In this document: in pieces, positions 16,469 through 25,122 of the stretch
How the letters are laid out: each line of letters starts with the position of its first letter
How positions within the stretch are numbered: the first letter of the stretch is position 1
DNA from: Tropicibacter sp. Alg240-R139
GTDB taxonomy: Bacteria; Pseudomonadota; Alphaproteobacteria; Rhodobacterales; Rhodobacteraceae
Direction of reading: 5' to 3'
Assembly: GCF_900537075.1 (NCBI RefSeq)
Contig: NZ_UNRA01000010.1
Location: 31-64,030 of the forward strand
Length of the DNA: 64,000 nucleotides
Position numbers and translations under genes: made by a program
Notes under the pieces: generated by a model
Database searches by the model: none
Told to the model about the DNA's origin: nothing
Seen by the model: the letters and a program-made list of their open reading frames with translations, nothing else

Positions 16469-17827
16469 ATGGCAATCGAAACCTATGGGACAATGGCGGT
16501 TGATTGGGAGAACCGGATCAACTTTGATCGGTTGAGAAATGAGCGTCTGGAGCGGGTTAAGTCAAAGCTCGAAAAATCCGAAATAGGTGCACTTTTGTGC
16601 TTCGACATGACCAATGTTCGCTACATCACGAACACTCACATTGGCACTTGGGCGCAAGACAAAGTTTCACGTTGGACGTTGTTGCCCCAAGGAGGCGAGC
16701 CCATACTTTGGGATTTCGGTTCTGCTGCGAAGCATCATGCTCTGCACTCTCCCTGGATGGGCGGCGACGAGCGCTCTCGTCCTGGTATTCCACTCTTGCG
16801 TGGCGCGATGACGCCAGACATGGGGCGAGCTCAGGAAACCGCAAAGAAAATTTATCGCGAGCTGGAAAAGCACGGGCTTCAAAACGAGCCGGTTGGCGTG
16901 GATATTGTAGAGCCACCAATCTTGTTCGCGCTGCAGGAACTGGGTTTGAAAATCGTAGATGGCCAGGCACTGATGCAGGATGCACGGGTGATCAAGACCC
17001 GTGACGAAATTAGCCTTTTGACCCATGCTTCCGCAATGGTGGATTTCGCTTACGAAGAACTGTACCGCGCGATCCGTCCAGGTGTTCGTGAAAACGAGCT
17101 TGTCGGATTGACGAGTAACTTCCTCTACAGCAATGGATCAGAGTATGTAGAGGGCGTGAATGCTATCTCTGGTGAACGCTGCAGCCCTCACCCTCACGTA
17201 TTCTCAGACCGAGCGCTCCGCCCCGGTGATCCGGCGTATTTCGACATTTTGCACAGCTATATGGGATACCGAACCTGTTACTACCGTACCTTTGCAGTTG
17301 GTAGCGCCAGTCAGGAGATGCAGGATGCCTATAAGCGGTGTCGTGACTATCTGGACCAAGCTATCGCAATGATCAAGCCAGGTGTCACGACCGGCGAAGT
17401 GGCTCAGGTATGGCCTAAGGCGGAAGAGTTCGGCTTTCCAAATGAAGAAGCTGCGTTTGGTTTGCAATATGGCCACGGTTTGGGTCTCGGTATCTGGGAA
17501 CGCCCAGTTATCAGTCGCTTAGTGTCGATTGATCACCCAGAAGTCATTCAGGAGGGAATGGTCTTCGCGCTGGAAACCTTCTGGCCGGCCAAAGGCAGCC
17601 ATCATGCTGCCCGCATTGAAGAAGAGATGGTCGTTACAAAGGATGGTGTTGAGATCATTTCTAAGTTCCCTGCGGAAGATTTGTTGGTTTGCGGCCGTCA
17701 ATACTGGTCCGGTCATGATCTCTTGCCTGGTATCCGTCATAGTGAATCTCACTACAACAATCGCCGGGTTTTCCCGGATGGCGTTGATACGAAGCAACCG
17801 AAGTTCGGGAACACTTGGGACGAATAA
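16469..17827 (+). CDS. M24 (creatinase/aminopeptidase P fold) family protein with incomplete metal site
   Basis: A 452-residue pita-bread-fold protein with a creatinase-like N-terminal domain (FDMTNVRYITNTHI) and a C-terminal catalytic domain. Expected ligands Asp (AYFDIL), His (YGHGLGLGIWERP), Glu (FALETFW) and Glu (ARIEEEMVV) are present. The second Asp of the usual SDxTRT motif is replaced: the segment reads RTCYYRTF. A dinuclear peptidase centre is therefore doubtful and a C-N hydrolase or lyase is more plausible. GGAGGA before the ATG at 16469 fixes the start. It heads a collinear set extending to the SDR at 27.4 kb. Confidence 0.82.
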   Translation: MAIETYGTMAVDWENRINFDRLRNERLERVKSKLEKSEIGALLCFDMTNVRYITNTHIGTWAQDKVSRWTLLPQGGEPILWDFGSAAKHHALHSPWMGGDERSRPGIPLLRGAMTPDMGRAQETAKKIYRELEKHGLQNEPVGVDIVEPPILFALQELGLKIVDGQALMQDARVIKTRDEISLLTHASAMVDFAYEELYRAIRPGVRENELVGLTSNFLYSNGSEYVEGVNAISGERCSPHPHVFSDRALRPGDPAYFDILHSYMGYRTCYYRTFAVGSASQEMQDAYKRCRDYLDQAIAMIKPGVTTGEVAQVWPKAEEFGFPNEEAAFGLQYGHGLGLGIWERPVISRLVSIDHPEVIQEGMVFALETFWPAKGSHHAARIEEEMVVTKDGVEIISKFPAEDLLVCGRQYWSGHDLLPGIRHSESHYNNRRVFPDGVDTKQPKFGNTWDE

Positions 17828-17883
17828 TCTCACAAGAATAGTCGCTCGCTCTGCGGGCGCCAGAATGGAGAGTGGGTAACGCG

Positions 17884-18765
17884 ATGCGAATTGGATGGAT
17901 TGGGCTAGGCAAAATGGGCGAGCCTATGGCTATGAATATTCTTCGAGCTGGTCACGACTTGACGGTCTGGAATAGAAGCCCGGAAAAATGCAAAAACTTG
18001 CGCGCCGCTGGTGCGCAGGTCGCCCGTGACATGAAGAGCCTTGCCGCCAACGTAGACATTCTATTTGTCATGTTGTCCGACGATGCGGCCCTGCAAGAGG
18101 TCGTTTTAGGTGCCAATGGCGTACTGGCCTATTTGCCCGCGGGAAGCGTGCTTGTTGAAATGAGCACGGTGTCGGTTGCGGTTTCCGCCGCGATCTCGGA
18201 AGTGGCGAAGGCGAAGAAAATTCAATATTTGAGTGCGCCGGTCTCAGGCTCCGTCGCCTTGGCAGCAGCAGGTGAACTGACCATTCTTGCTTCGGGAAAT
18301 CACGATACCTACCAGTCCTTGCAGCCGGTTCTGTTGGCGATTAGCGCTGCTCAATTCTATGTTGGAGAGGCTGATCACGCCCGTGTCCTGAAACTGGCGA
18401 TCAACATGATGGTGGGCTTTTCAGCCGCGATGATGGGAGAAGCATTGTCGCTCGGTCTAAAAAACGGTCTGGACCGTACGACTATGTTGGAGGTGATGGG
18501 TGCCAGCGTCATAGCCTCTCCACTCATCGGGTACAAACTCGAGGCACTAAAGGCGTGTGACTATTCGCCGATGTTTGACGTGTCGCAGATGGCGAAAGAC
18601 TTTGACCTAGCACTTGAAGCAGGTCGCGACTCCGATACGCCGATGCCGTTAGCTGCGCTGGTGCGCGAAGGCTGGAGTGCGCTTATCGCCTCAGGCGACG
18701 GCAAAGAAGATTTCTTCAAATACGTGGAAATGGCGGCCCGATCGGCTGGCCTGCACAACGAGTGA
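17884..18765 (+). CDS. NAD(P)-dependent beta-hydroxyacid dehydrogenase (3-hydroxyisobutyrate dehydrogenase family)
   Basis: A 293-residue enzyme that oxidises a 3-hydroxy acid or reduces the matching semialdehyde. The Rossmann motif is GWIGLGKMGEPMA, the substrate loop is LSAPVSGSVALAAAGELTIL, and the catalytic Lys is in VLKLAINMMVG. I use the ATG at 17884 rather than the GTG four codons earlier. It sits 56 bases after the M24 gene and 15 bases before the aldehyde dehydrogenase, consistent with consecutive steps. Confidence 0.88.
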   Translation: MRIGWIGLGKMGEPMAMNILRAGHDLTVWNRSPEKCKNLRAAGAQVARDMKSLAANVDILFVMLSDDAALQEVVLGANGVLAYLPAGSVLVEMSTVSVAVSAAISEVAKAKKIQYLSAPVSGSVALAAAGELTILASGNHDTYQSLQPVLLAISAAQFYVGEADHARVLKLAINMMVGFSAAMMGEALSLGLKNGLDRTTMLEVMGASVIASPLIGYKLEALKACDYSPMFDVSQMAKDFDLALEAGRDSDTPMPLAALVREGWSALIASGDGKEDFFKYVEMAARSAGLHNE

Positions 18766-18780
18766 GAATTGAGGGCCGCT

Positions 18781-20238
18781 ATGAAATTGAATGAAGAACT
18801 TCTGCGTCAAGCCTGCCTAATCAACGGTGAGTGGCTTGATGTTGAATCCACAGAAGCCGTGATTGAAGTAACAAACCCGTCGGATCTCAGCATCGTTGGT
18901 AGGGTTCCAAACATGGGTGCACAGGAAACACACAATGCAATCGAAGCGGCCCATAAGGCGCTGCCGTCATGGCGCGCCAAAACCGCAAAGGAACGAGCGA
19001 AAATTCTGCGCAGGTGGTACGAGTTGATCTTGGAAAACCAAGAAGATCTGGCCGCTATAATGACCGCCGAACAGGGTAAACCGCTGGCGGAATCGCAGGG
19101 CGAAGTACTGTATGGTGCCAGCTTTATCGAATGGTTCGCTGAAGAGGGCAAGCGAATCTATGGCGATGTCATTCCGAGCCCGTGGGAAGACCGGCGAATT
19201 GTTGTCATCAAACAATCAGTCGGTGTTGTTGCCGCTATTACACCGTGGAATTTTCCGATTGCGATGATCACCCGCAAGATCGGTCCTGCGCTTGCAGCTG
19301 GGTGCACTTCAGTTGTCAAGCCCGCCTCGGCTACTCCTTTTTCTGCCCTGGCGATTGCATTCCTGGCCGAACAGGCCGGCGTGCCCGCGGGCGTAATCAA
19401 CGTAGTGACAGGTTCGGCGCGAGCCATAGGTGGAGAACTGACATCGAATCAGTTGGTGCAAAAGGTCACCTTTACTGGCTCAACTGAAATCGGCAAAGTG
19501 TTGATGCGCAAGTCCGCTGACACGGTCAAAAAGGTCTCGATGGAACTAGGTGGCAACGCGCCATTCATAGTGTTCGACGACGCTGATATCGATGCTGCCG
19601 TCGAAGGTTTGATTGCCTCAAAATACCGCAATACCGGTCAGACTTGTGTCTGCACTAACCGCGTTCTGGTGCAGAGCGGAGTTCATGATGACTTTGTTAA
19701 ACGGCTCGCCGAACGTGTGGGCGAACTGGTCGTGGCCGATGGCTTTGTCGACGGCGCGCAGCAGGGCCCCCTGATTGATATGGCTGCGATCAAGAAAGTC
19801 GAAGAACACATCTCCGATGCTCTTGGTAAGGGCGCCCAGGTTGCCGCAGGTGGCTCACGGCACGATCTTGGCGGGACGTTCTTCCAGCCGACCGTGTTGA
19901 CGGGCGTCACCACTGACATGGCGGTTGCCCGCGAGGAAACTTTCGGGCCGTTGGCACCGGTATTCCGGTTCGAAACAGAAGAAGAAGCCATCAGGATGGC
20001 CAACGACACCGAATTCGGGTTGGCGGCCTATTTCTACAGCAGGGATATCGGTCGAGTTTGGCGGGTTGGCGAGGCGCTTGAATACGGCATGGTTGGCATT
20101 AACGAGGGTATCATTTCGACCGAAGTGGCACCTTTCGGCGGCATCAAGGAATCCGGCATTGGCCGCGAAGGCTCGAGGTATGGAATCGAGGAATTCGTTG
20201 AGACGAAGTACATGTGCATGGGCGGTTTGAACCGCTGA
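18781..20238 (+). CDS. Succinate-semialdehyde-type aldehyde dehydrogenase
   Basis: A 485-residue NAD(P)+ aldehyde dehydrogenase closest in motif pattern to GabD-type enzymes: TPWNFPIAMITRKIGPALAAG, FTGSTEIGK, Glu255 in SMELGGNAP, and Cys289 in NTGQTCVCTNR. C-terminal INEGIISTEVAPFGGIKESG is also GabD-like. GAGGG precedes the ATG at 18781. In this operon it may oxidise the semialdehyde made by the upstream dehydrogenase; whether that is succinate, malonate or another semialdehyde is open. Confidence 0.87.
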   Translation: MKLNEELLRQACLINGEWLDVESTEAVIEVTNPSDLSIVGRVPNMGAQETHNAIEAAHKALPSWRAKTAKERAKILRRWYELILENQEDLAAIMTAEQGKPLAESQGEVLYGASFIEWFAEEGKRIYGDVIPSPWEDRRIVVIKQSVGVVAAITPWNFPIAMITRKIGPALAAGCTSVVKPASATPFSALAIAFLAEQAGVPAGVINVVTGSARAIGGELTSNQLVQKVTFTGSTEIGKVLMRKSADTVKKVSMELGGNAPFIVFDDADIDAAVEGLIASKYRNTGQTCVCTNRVLVQSGVHDDFVKRLAERVGELVVADGFVDGAQQGPLIDMAAIKKVEEHISDALGKGAQVAAGGSRHDLGGTFFQPTVLTGVTTDMAVAREETFGPLAPVFRFETEEEAIRMANDTEFGLAAYFYSRDIGRVWRVGEALEYGMVGINEGIISTEVAPFGGIKESGIGREGSRYGIEEFVETKYMCMGGLNR

Positions 20239-20288
20239 TGCCGCCATAATAATGCCGGGATCGGTGTTTTTGGATAGACGAGGATAAC

Positions 20289-22484
20289 ATGGTTAAGACC
20301 AAGAAAATTACTCCTATGGCCGACTGGATCGAAATCAAATCGACCGAGGCTGATTGGGTAAAGCTCGGCATGGACGAAGCTCTAAAGATGCACAACCATC
20401 TTCATATCGTCCGAGCATTTGAAGAAATGGTCCTTGAAATGGACGGCCAGGGCTTGATCCATGGCCCGGCGCACAGTTCCATCGGTCAGGAAGGTGGGGC
20501 AATTGGCTCGATCTCTCCTCTGCTTGTTGGTGATCAGGTGACCGGATCTCACCGCGGCCACCACCAGTTTCTAGCGAAAGGGCTGAACTACCTTGATCTC
20601 GGATACGAAGACCCGCTGACTACCGAGCTAAACGATAACATTATGCAACTGTTGCAGAAGTCATTGGCCGAAATACTGGGACTTGCTCAGGGATACTGTA
20701 AAGGCCGAGGTGGTTCGATGCACCTGCGCTGGGGCGAAGCTGGTGCGCTAGGAACCAATGCGATTGTGGGCGGTGGTGTACCATTTGCTACGGGTGCGGC
20801 GTGGTCAAAAAAACGCGAAGGCACACATGACACCGTTTTCTCTTATGTAGGCGAGGGTGGAGTTCATATCGGTTCCGTACCCGAAGCAATGAATTTGGCC
20901 GCACTTTGGGACCTGCCAATATGCTTCTTTATTGAGAATAATGGCTTCGCCGTTGCTACTGCCGTTGAAGAACAGACACGTGAAACCAGAGTTTCTGCGC
21001 GCGGTCTTGCCTTCGGAATTCCTTCGTTCCGTGTTGATGGAATGGATCCAGTGGCAGTCCGTGTTGCGACTGAGCGTGCGCTTGAAATCATGCGCTCTGG
21101 TAAGGGTCCAACGATCATCGAGGCCATTCTCTATCGGTATTTCCATCACGGTGGTGGCATCCCCGCCAGTGCGTTCGGGTACCGCAGTAAGGCGGACGAA
21201 GCGACGTGGCGAGAACGCGATCCGTTGCGAGTGATGCTTGAAGGTTTGAAGGCTCAAAAGTGGATTGACGAAGACGGTGACGCAAAAATTGCGGCGCGCG
21301 CTAAGGCCGCAATGGAAGTTGTCGCCGATGCCCTGACACAGAAAGCCGGCAACCAGCGAACGATCATTGAAAGCTTGTGGCCAGAAACAGCAATGCGCGA
21401 CTTCGGTCTGCGCGGTGATCTTTCGGAACTGCAGGGCCTGCGTTTCGAGGAAGAGGAAACCCACTCAGGTGATCTCGTAGAAATGAAATATGTGGACGCC
21501 GTGGCCGAGGTAATGGATTGCCGTATGGCTGAAGATGACCGCATCTTCAGCATGGGCGAGGATATTCATCGCTTAAAAGGTGGTACAAATGGCGCAACCA
21601 AGGGATTAGTCGAAAAGTACCCGGATCGGATTATCCCGACGCCGATCGCTGAGGCTGGCTTTAGCGGATTGGCCGGGGGAGTGGCCAGTATGGGCAAGTT
21701 TCGTCCGGTGGTCGAGCTGATGTATCCCGATTTCGGCCTCGTAGCTGCTGACCAACTGTTCAACCAGATTGGCAAAGCCCGGCACATGTTCGGTGGCGAC
21801 ACCGCTATGCCGATCGTGTTCCGTACTAAAATTGCCATCGGTACCGGCTATGGATCGCAGCACTCCATGGACCCAGCCGGCTTGTTCTCCCAGTGGCCAG
21901 GTTGGCGGATCGTCGCGCCTTCAACTCCCTTCGACTATGTCGGATTGATGAACAGTGCTCTTCAATGCGAGGACCCAGTCTTAGTAATAGAACATGCATC
22001 GCTTTATACTACTAAAGGGCAGGGTCCAGCTGAGGACTACAACTATTTCATCCCACTGGGCAAAGCCAAAGTAGTGCGTATGGGCTCACGGATGACCATT
22101 CTGACCTATTCGGCGATGGTCGAGGAATCGCGCAAGGCGGTCGAAGCGCTTGGACTCGATGCTGAGATCATCGATCTGAGATCATTGGACCGAGCAGGGA
22201 TTGATTGGGACACCATTGGCGAAAGTATCCGAAAGACCAACAATGTCGTTGTTGTTGAGCAAAGCCCCCTGACCGTATCCTATGGAGCGATGCTAACGGA
22301 CGAAATCCAACGCAGATTCTTCGATTATTTGGATCAACCGGTGAAACGCGTTCATGGCGGTGAGAGCTCGCCTAGCGTCTCGAAGGTACTGGAACGTGCC
22401 GCTTTCGTTATGAGCCCGGAAATCGAAACCGAACTGCGTCAAATGATGGTCGATGTAGGACAAGGCGCACTAGTCGTTTCTTGA
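20289..22484 (+). CDS. Fused E1 alpha-beta component of a 2-oxoacid dehydrogenase-like complex
   Basis: A 731-residue thiamine-diphosphate enzyme. Residues 1 to about 370 are E1-alpha (HRGHHQFLAKG, CKGRGGSMHL, GTNAIVGGGVPFATGAAWS), and residues about 400-731 are E1-beta (MGEDIHRLKGGTNGATKGL, FSGLAGGVASMGKFRPVVEL, VVVEQSPLTVSYGAMLTDEI). The ThDP motif, normally GDGxxN...NN, reads GEGGVHIG and ends IENN, so both usual magnesium ligands are changed. With the downstream E2 and E3 it should decarboxylate a 2-oxo acid or cleave an acetoin-like diketone precursor to acyl-CoA. The substrate is unknown. Confidence 0.87.
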   Translation: MVKTKKITPMADWIEIKSTEADWVKLGMDEALKMHNHLHIVRAFEEMVLEMDGQGLIHGPAHSSIGQEGGAIGSISPLLVGDQVTGSHRGHHQFLAKGLNYLDLGYEDPLTTELNDNIMQLLQKSLAEILGLAQGYCKGRGGSMHLRWGEAGALGTNAIVGGGVPFATGAAWSKKREGTHDTVFSYVGEGGVHIGSVPEAMNLAALWDLPICFFIENNGFAVATAVEEQTRETRVSARGLAFGIPSFRVDGMDPVAVRVATERALEIMRSGKGPTIIEAILYRYFHHGGGIPASAFGYRSKADEATWRERDPLRVMLEGLKAQKWIDEDGDAKIAARAKAAMEVVADALTQKAGNQRTIIESLWPETAMRDFGLRGDLSELQGLRFEEEETHSGDLVEMKYVDAVAEVMDCRMAEDDRIFSMGEDIHRLKGGTNGATKGLVEKYPDRIIPTPIAEAGFSGLAGGVASMGKFRPVVELMYPDFGLVAADQLFNQIGKARHMFGGDTAMPIVFRTKIAIGTGYGSQHSMDPAGLFSQWPGWRIVAPSTPFDYVGLMNSALQCEDPVLVIEHASLYTTKGQGPAEDYNYFIPLGKAKVVRMGSRMTILTYSAMVEESRKAVEALGLDAEIIDLRSLDRAGIDWDTIGESIRKTNNVVVVEQSPLTVSYGAMLTDEIQRRFFDYLDQPVKRVHGGESSPSVSKVLERAAFVMSPEIETELRQMMVDVGQGALVVS

Positions 22485-22498
22485 GTGGAGTAGATTCG

Positions 22499-23035
22499 AT
22501 GGTGAAAGCACAAATGCCGGGTTTGCGAGGCGTCGAACATGTTGGGTTTACGGTTCCAGACTTGGAGCAAGCTACCCGCTTTTTTGTAGATGTCGTCGGT
22601 TGCGAGCAATTCTATGATCTTGGGCCGTTTGAGTTCGAAGATGACTGGATGGCGCGCCAGCTAAACGTTCATCCCCGAACGGTGATGAGAAGACTAAGAT
22701 TCTTTCGCTGCGGACACGGTCCGAATTTCGAGGTTTTTGAGTACGAAGCGCCAGAGCAACAGTTGGACCAACCGAGAAACAGTGATGTAGGGGGCCACCA
22801 CCTGGCCTTCTATACGGACAACTTCGACGCCTCTTTGCAATGGTTGAAAGATCACGATGTCGAACTCTTAGGTGAACCCGTAGTGCGCCATGAAGGCCCG
22901 AGTGCTGGGCAGAGATGGGTTTATTTCCTGACACCCTGGGGAATGCAGCTGGAGCTTGTGAGTTTCCCAGCTGGAAAGGGCTATGAAACTGAAACTGACC
23001 GCCGACTTTGGAGTCCGGTCTACCCAAGCAAATAG
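22499..23035 (+). CDS. VOC (glyoxalase/dioxygenase fold) family protein
   Basis: A 178-residue vicinal-oxygen-chelate protein with the expected metal ligands: His in VEHVGFTVPD, His in GGHHLAFYTDN and Glu in MQLELVSFP. The ATG at 22499 follows GGAG; the frame overlaps the end of the E1 gene, which suggests translational coupling. Lying between the E1 and E2 genes, it probably acts on the substrate of the complex, for example as an isomerase, lyase or dioxygenase. Family membership does not say which. Confidence 0.82.
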   Translation: MVKAQMPGLRGVEHVGFTVPDLEQATRFFVDVVGCEQFYDLGPFEFEDDWMARQLNVHPRTVMRRLRFFRCGHGPNFEVFEYEAPEQQLDQPRNSDVGGHHLAFYTDNFDASLQWLKDHDVELLGEPVVRHEGPSAGQRWVYFLTPWGMQLELVSFPAGKGYETETDRRLWSPVYPSK

Positions 23036-23046
23036 ACGGAAATGCC

Positions 23047-24330
23047 ATGCCAATTACACTTACGATGCCAGCTTTGTCCCCGACCATGGAAGAAGGCACA
23101 CTTGCGTCTTGGTTGGTTGCCGAAGGAGACCGGATTGAGGCTGGCGACGTCATCGCCGAAATCGAGACGGACAAGGCGACGATGGAATATGAAGCACCCA
23201 CAGCAGGTGTGCTTGCCCGGATTATAGTATCGGCTGGCAGCGAAAATATTGCCGTCAATACTGTGATCGCACTCATGGCCGAGGAAGGCGAGGATCCGGG
23301 TACAGTTTTGGCGGCAGAACCCGCAGAGCCGAGCAAGGGCACCTCTCCCCAGCCCGAACTAGCAGCTTCCGGCACTTCTGCCGCCGCATCCCTGCCTACT
23401 GGCAAGCAAGAGGATGACCGGTTAAAGGCGTCACCTCTGGCGCGACGGATCGCGGCAGAGGCAGGGGTGAAACTTGCGTCGGTTTCCGGAACCGGCCCCA
23501 ACGGTCGAATCGTGCGTGTCGACGTCGAAGCCAAGATTGCTTCTGGAGAAACCTTGAATCGTGCAGCCACTGTAGTGCCAACCGCTCCCTTAGCGGCTGC
23601 GAATGTGTCAGGGCTCTATCCCGATGGGAGCTATGAAGTTGTCAAGCTGGACACGATGCGAAAGACCATCGCTCGCCGGTTGACTGAATCCAAACAGAAC
23701 GTTCCACATTTTTACCTTCGTGCCGATGTCGAACTAGATGCGCTTCTGACGTTCCGAAGCCAGCTTAACGCTGCTGCCCCGACTGATGGAGCGGGCGCTA
23801 TAGCTTACAAGATTTCGGTTAACGATATGGTAATCAAAGCACTTGCTGGTGCATTGCGCGAGGTTCCTAGCGCTAATGTCACTTGGGCTGATGGTAGCAT
23901 GCTGCTTCACAAGAATGTTGATGTTGCCGTGGCCGTTGCAATCGAGGGAGGCTTGATTACGCCTGTCGTTCGGGATGCTGACACCAAGAGCCTGTCGGCC
24001 ATTGCCTCTGAAATGAAAGATCTAGCGGCCCGGGCGCGGGCGAGAAAACTGGCTCCAGAAGACTTCCAAGGCGGCACAACGTCGGTGTCCAACTTAGGTA
24101 TGTTCGGAGTGTCGTCATTCGACGCCGTGATCAACCCGCCCCATGGTACGATCCTTGCAGTGGGCGCAGGTGAAAAACGCCCAATTGTCCGAGGTGACGA
24201 CGTCGCGGTGGCTACGATTATGACCGTTACACTTTCTGTGGATCATCGGACTGTCGACGGTGCACTTGGTGCCGAACTTCTTGCAGCATTCAAACGGCTC
24301 ATCGAAAACCCAATTGCGCTTGTTGCTTGA
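23047..24330 (+). CDS. Dihydrolipoamide acyltransferase (E2) of the 2-oxoacid dehydrogenase-like complex
   Basis: A 427-residue E2 core. The lipoyl domain has Lys43 in EIETDKATMEYEAP, a peripheral-subunit-binding domain lies near residues 130-165 (ASPLARRIAAEAG, GTGPNGRIVRVDV), linkers are Ala/Pro rich, and the catalytic domain ends with His400 in SVDHRTVDG. It moves the acyl group from E1 to CoA. Start chosen at MPITLTMPALSP, the normal lipoyl-domain beginning. It lies between the VOC and DsbA-like genes. Confidence 0.92.
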   Translation: MPITLTMPALSPTMEEGTLASWLVAEGDRIEAGDVIAEIETDKATMEYEAPTAGVLARIIVSAGSENIAVNTVIALMAEEGEDPGTVLAAEPAEPSKGTSPQPELAASGTSAAASLPTGKQEDDRLKASPLARRIAAEAGVKLASVSGTGPNGRIVRVDVEAKIASGETLNRAATVVPTAPLAAANVSGLYPDGSYEVVKLDTMRKTIARRLTESKQNVPHFYLRADVELDALLTFRSQLNAAAPTDGAGAIAYKISVNDMVIKALAGALREVPSANVTWADGSMLLHKNVDVAVAVAIEGGLITPVVRDADTKSLSAIASEMKDLAARARARKLAPEDFQGGTTSVSNLGMFGVSSFDAVINPPHGTILAVGAGEKRPIVRGDDVAVATIMTVTLSVDHRTVDGALGAELLAAFKRLIENPIALVA

Positions 24331-24373
24331 TGTTTCCTCGCAACAACTTTGCGTTCTGAAGAAGGTATAGAAC

Positions 24374-25021
24374 ATGTCCGCTACAGGCCTGGAGCTCATC
24401 TACATCGGTGATCCAATGTGCTCTTGGTGCTATGGGTTTTCGCCGGTCATCCAGTCGCTCAAATCCAACTTCAGGGACAATTTTAAGATGTCCCTATGCA
24501 TGGGCGGTCTGCATCCCGGCCCCGACTATGTTGTTGATCAAGAATATCGCGACTTCTTAACGGAACATTGGAAAGAGGTTGAACGGCGAACAGGTCAGGT
24601 ATTCTCATTTGGGAATCTGAAGGAACTGGGCTGGGTCTATGATACCGAGAAAGCTTGCCGTGCTGTGGTCGTGTTCCGAAAACTCCAACCAAAAGCTGAC
24701 TTTGCCTTTTTTGCTGAAATTCAGGACGGCTTCTACCGACACGACAAAGATCCCAATGAACCACTAACCTTTGCTCGAGCAGCCGAAAAATTCGGAGTAA
24801 GCCCTGAGACCTTTCTTAAGCTCTATAATGATCCGATCAGCAGTCGCGAAACCTGGAACGAATTTGCTTGGGCTCGCTCACTCGGTGTCAGCGGTTTCCC
24901 AACGGTCTTGGTGCGTTACGGAACCACGTATGCCGTGTTGAACAGGGGCTTCCAACCTATGTCCCAACTTGAAGCGCGTCTCGATGAATGGCTCACGAGA
25001 GCATCTTTGAACACAGCTTGA
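24374..25021 (+). CDS. DsbA family (FrnE-like) thiol oxidoreductase
   Basis: A 215-residue thioredoxin-fold protein with an inserted helical domain. The active site is CSWCYGF (Cys16, Cys19) in GDPMCSWCYGFSPVI, and the cis-Pro loop is GVSGFPTVLVRYG. There is no signal peptide, so it is cytoplasmic like FrnE. AAGAAGG precedes the ATG. Its place between the E2 and E3 genes suggests a role in the same pathway, but the substrate is unknown. Confidence 0.82.
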   Translation: MSATGLELIYIGDPMCSWCYGFSPVIQSLKSNFRDNFKMSLCMGGLHPGPDYVVDQEYRDFLTEHWKEVERRTGQVFSFGNLKELGWVYDTEKACRAVVVFRKLQPKADFAFFAEIQDGFYRHDKDPNEPLTFARAAEKFGVSPETFLKLYNDPISSRETWNEFAWARSLGVSGFPTVLVRYGTTYAVLNRGFQPMSQLEARLDEWLTRASLNTA

Positions 25022-25040
25022 ATTGAACAGGAGTCAACCA

Positions 25041-25121
25041 GTGAAATCGTTGGAATGTCCCAAAGGAATGAAGGCGCAAATGCGAGACGCAATTCGGGCC
25101 AATTTGAGAAGGGGTTGTTAA
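25041..25121 (+). other. Vestigial GTG-started mini-ORF before the E3 gene
   Basis: ACAGGAG precedes a GTG opening 26 codons (MKSLECPKGMKAQMRDAIR onwards) that end in TAA two bases before the E3 gene's TTG. It reads like the start of a lost gene left at a recombination junction, or a coupling leader. No family is recognisable. Confidence 0.35.
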
Positions 25122-25122
25122 A

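Noticed and set aside
16469-17827. DMSP lyase DddP, an M24-fold enzyme common in this bacterial group
   Set aside because: DddP keeps both metal Asp residues; here the second is missing, and the genes around do not form a DMSP pathway. Left as an unassigned M24-fold protein.
22572-23570. 332-codon minus-strand ORF
   Set aside because: Antisense to the VOC and E2 genes, both well supported.
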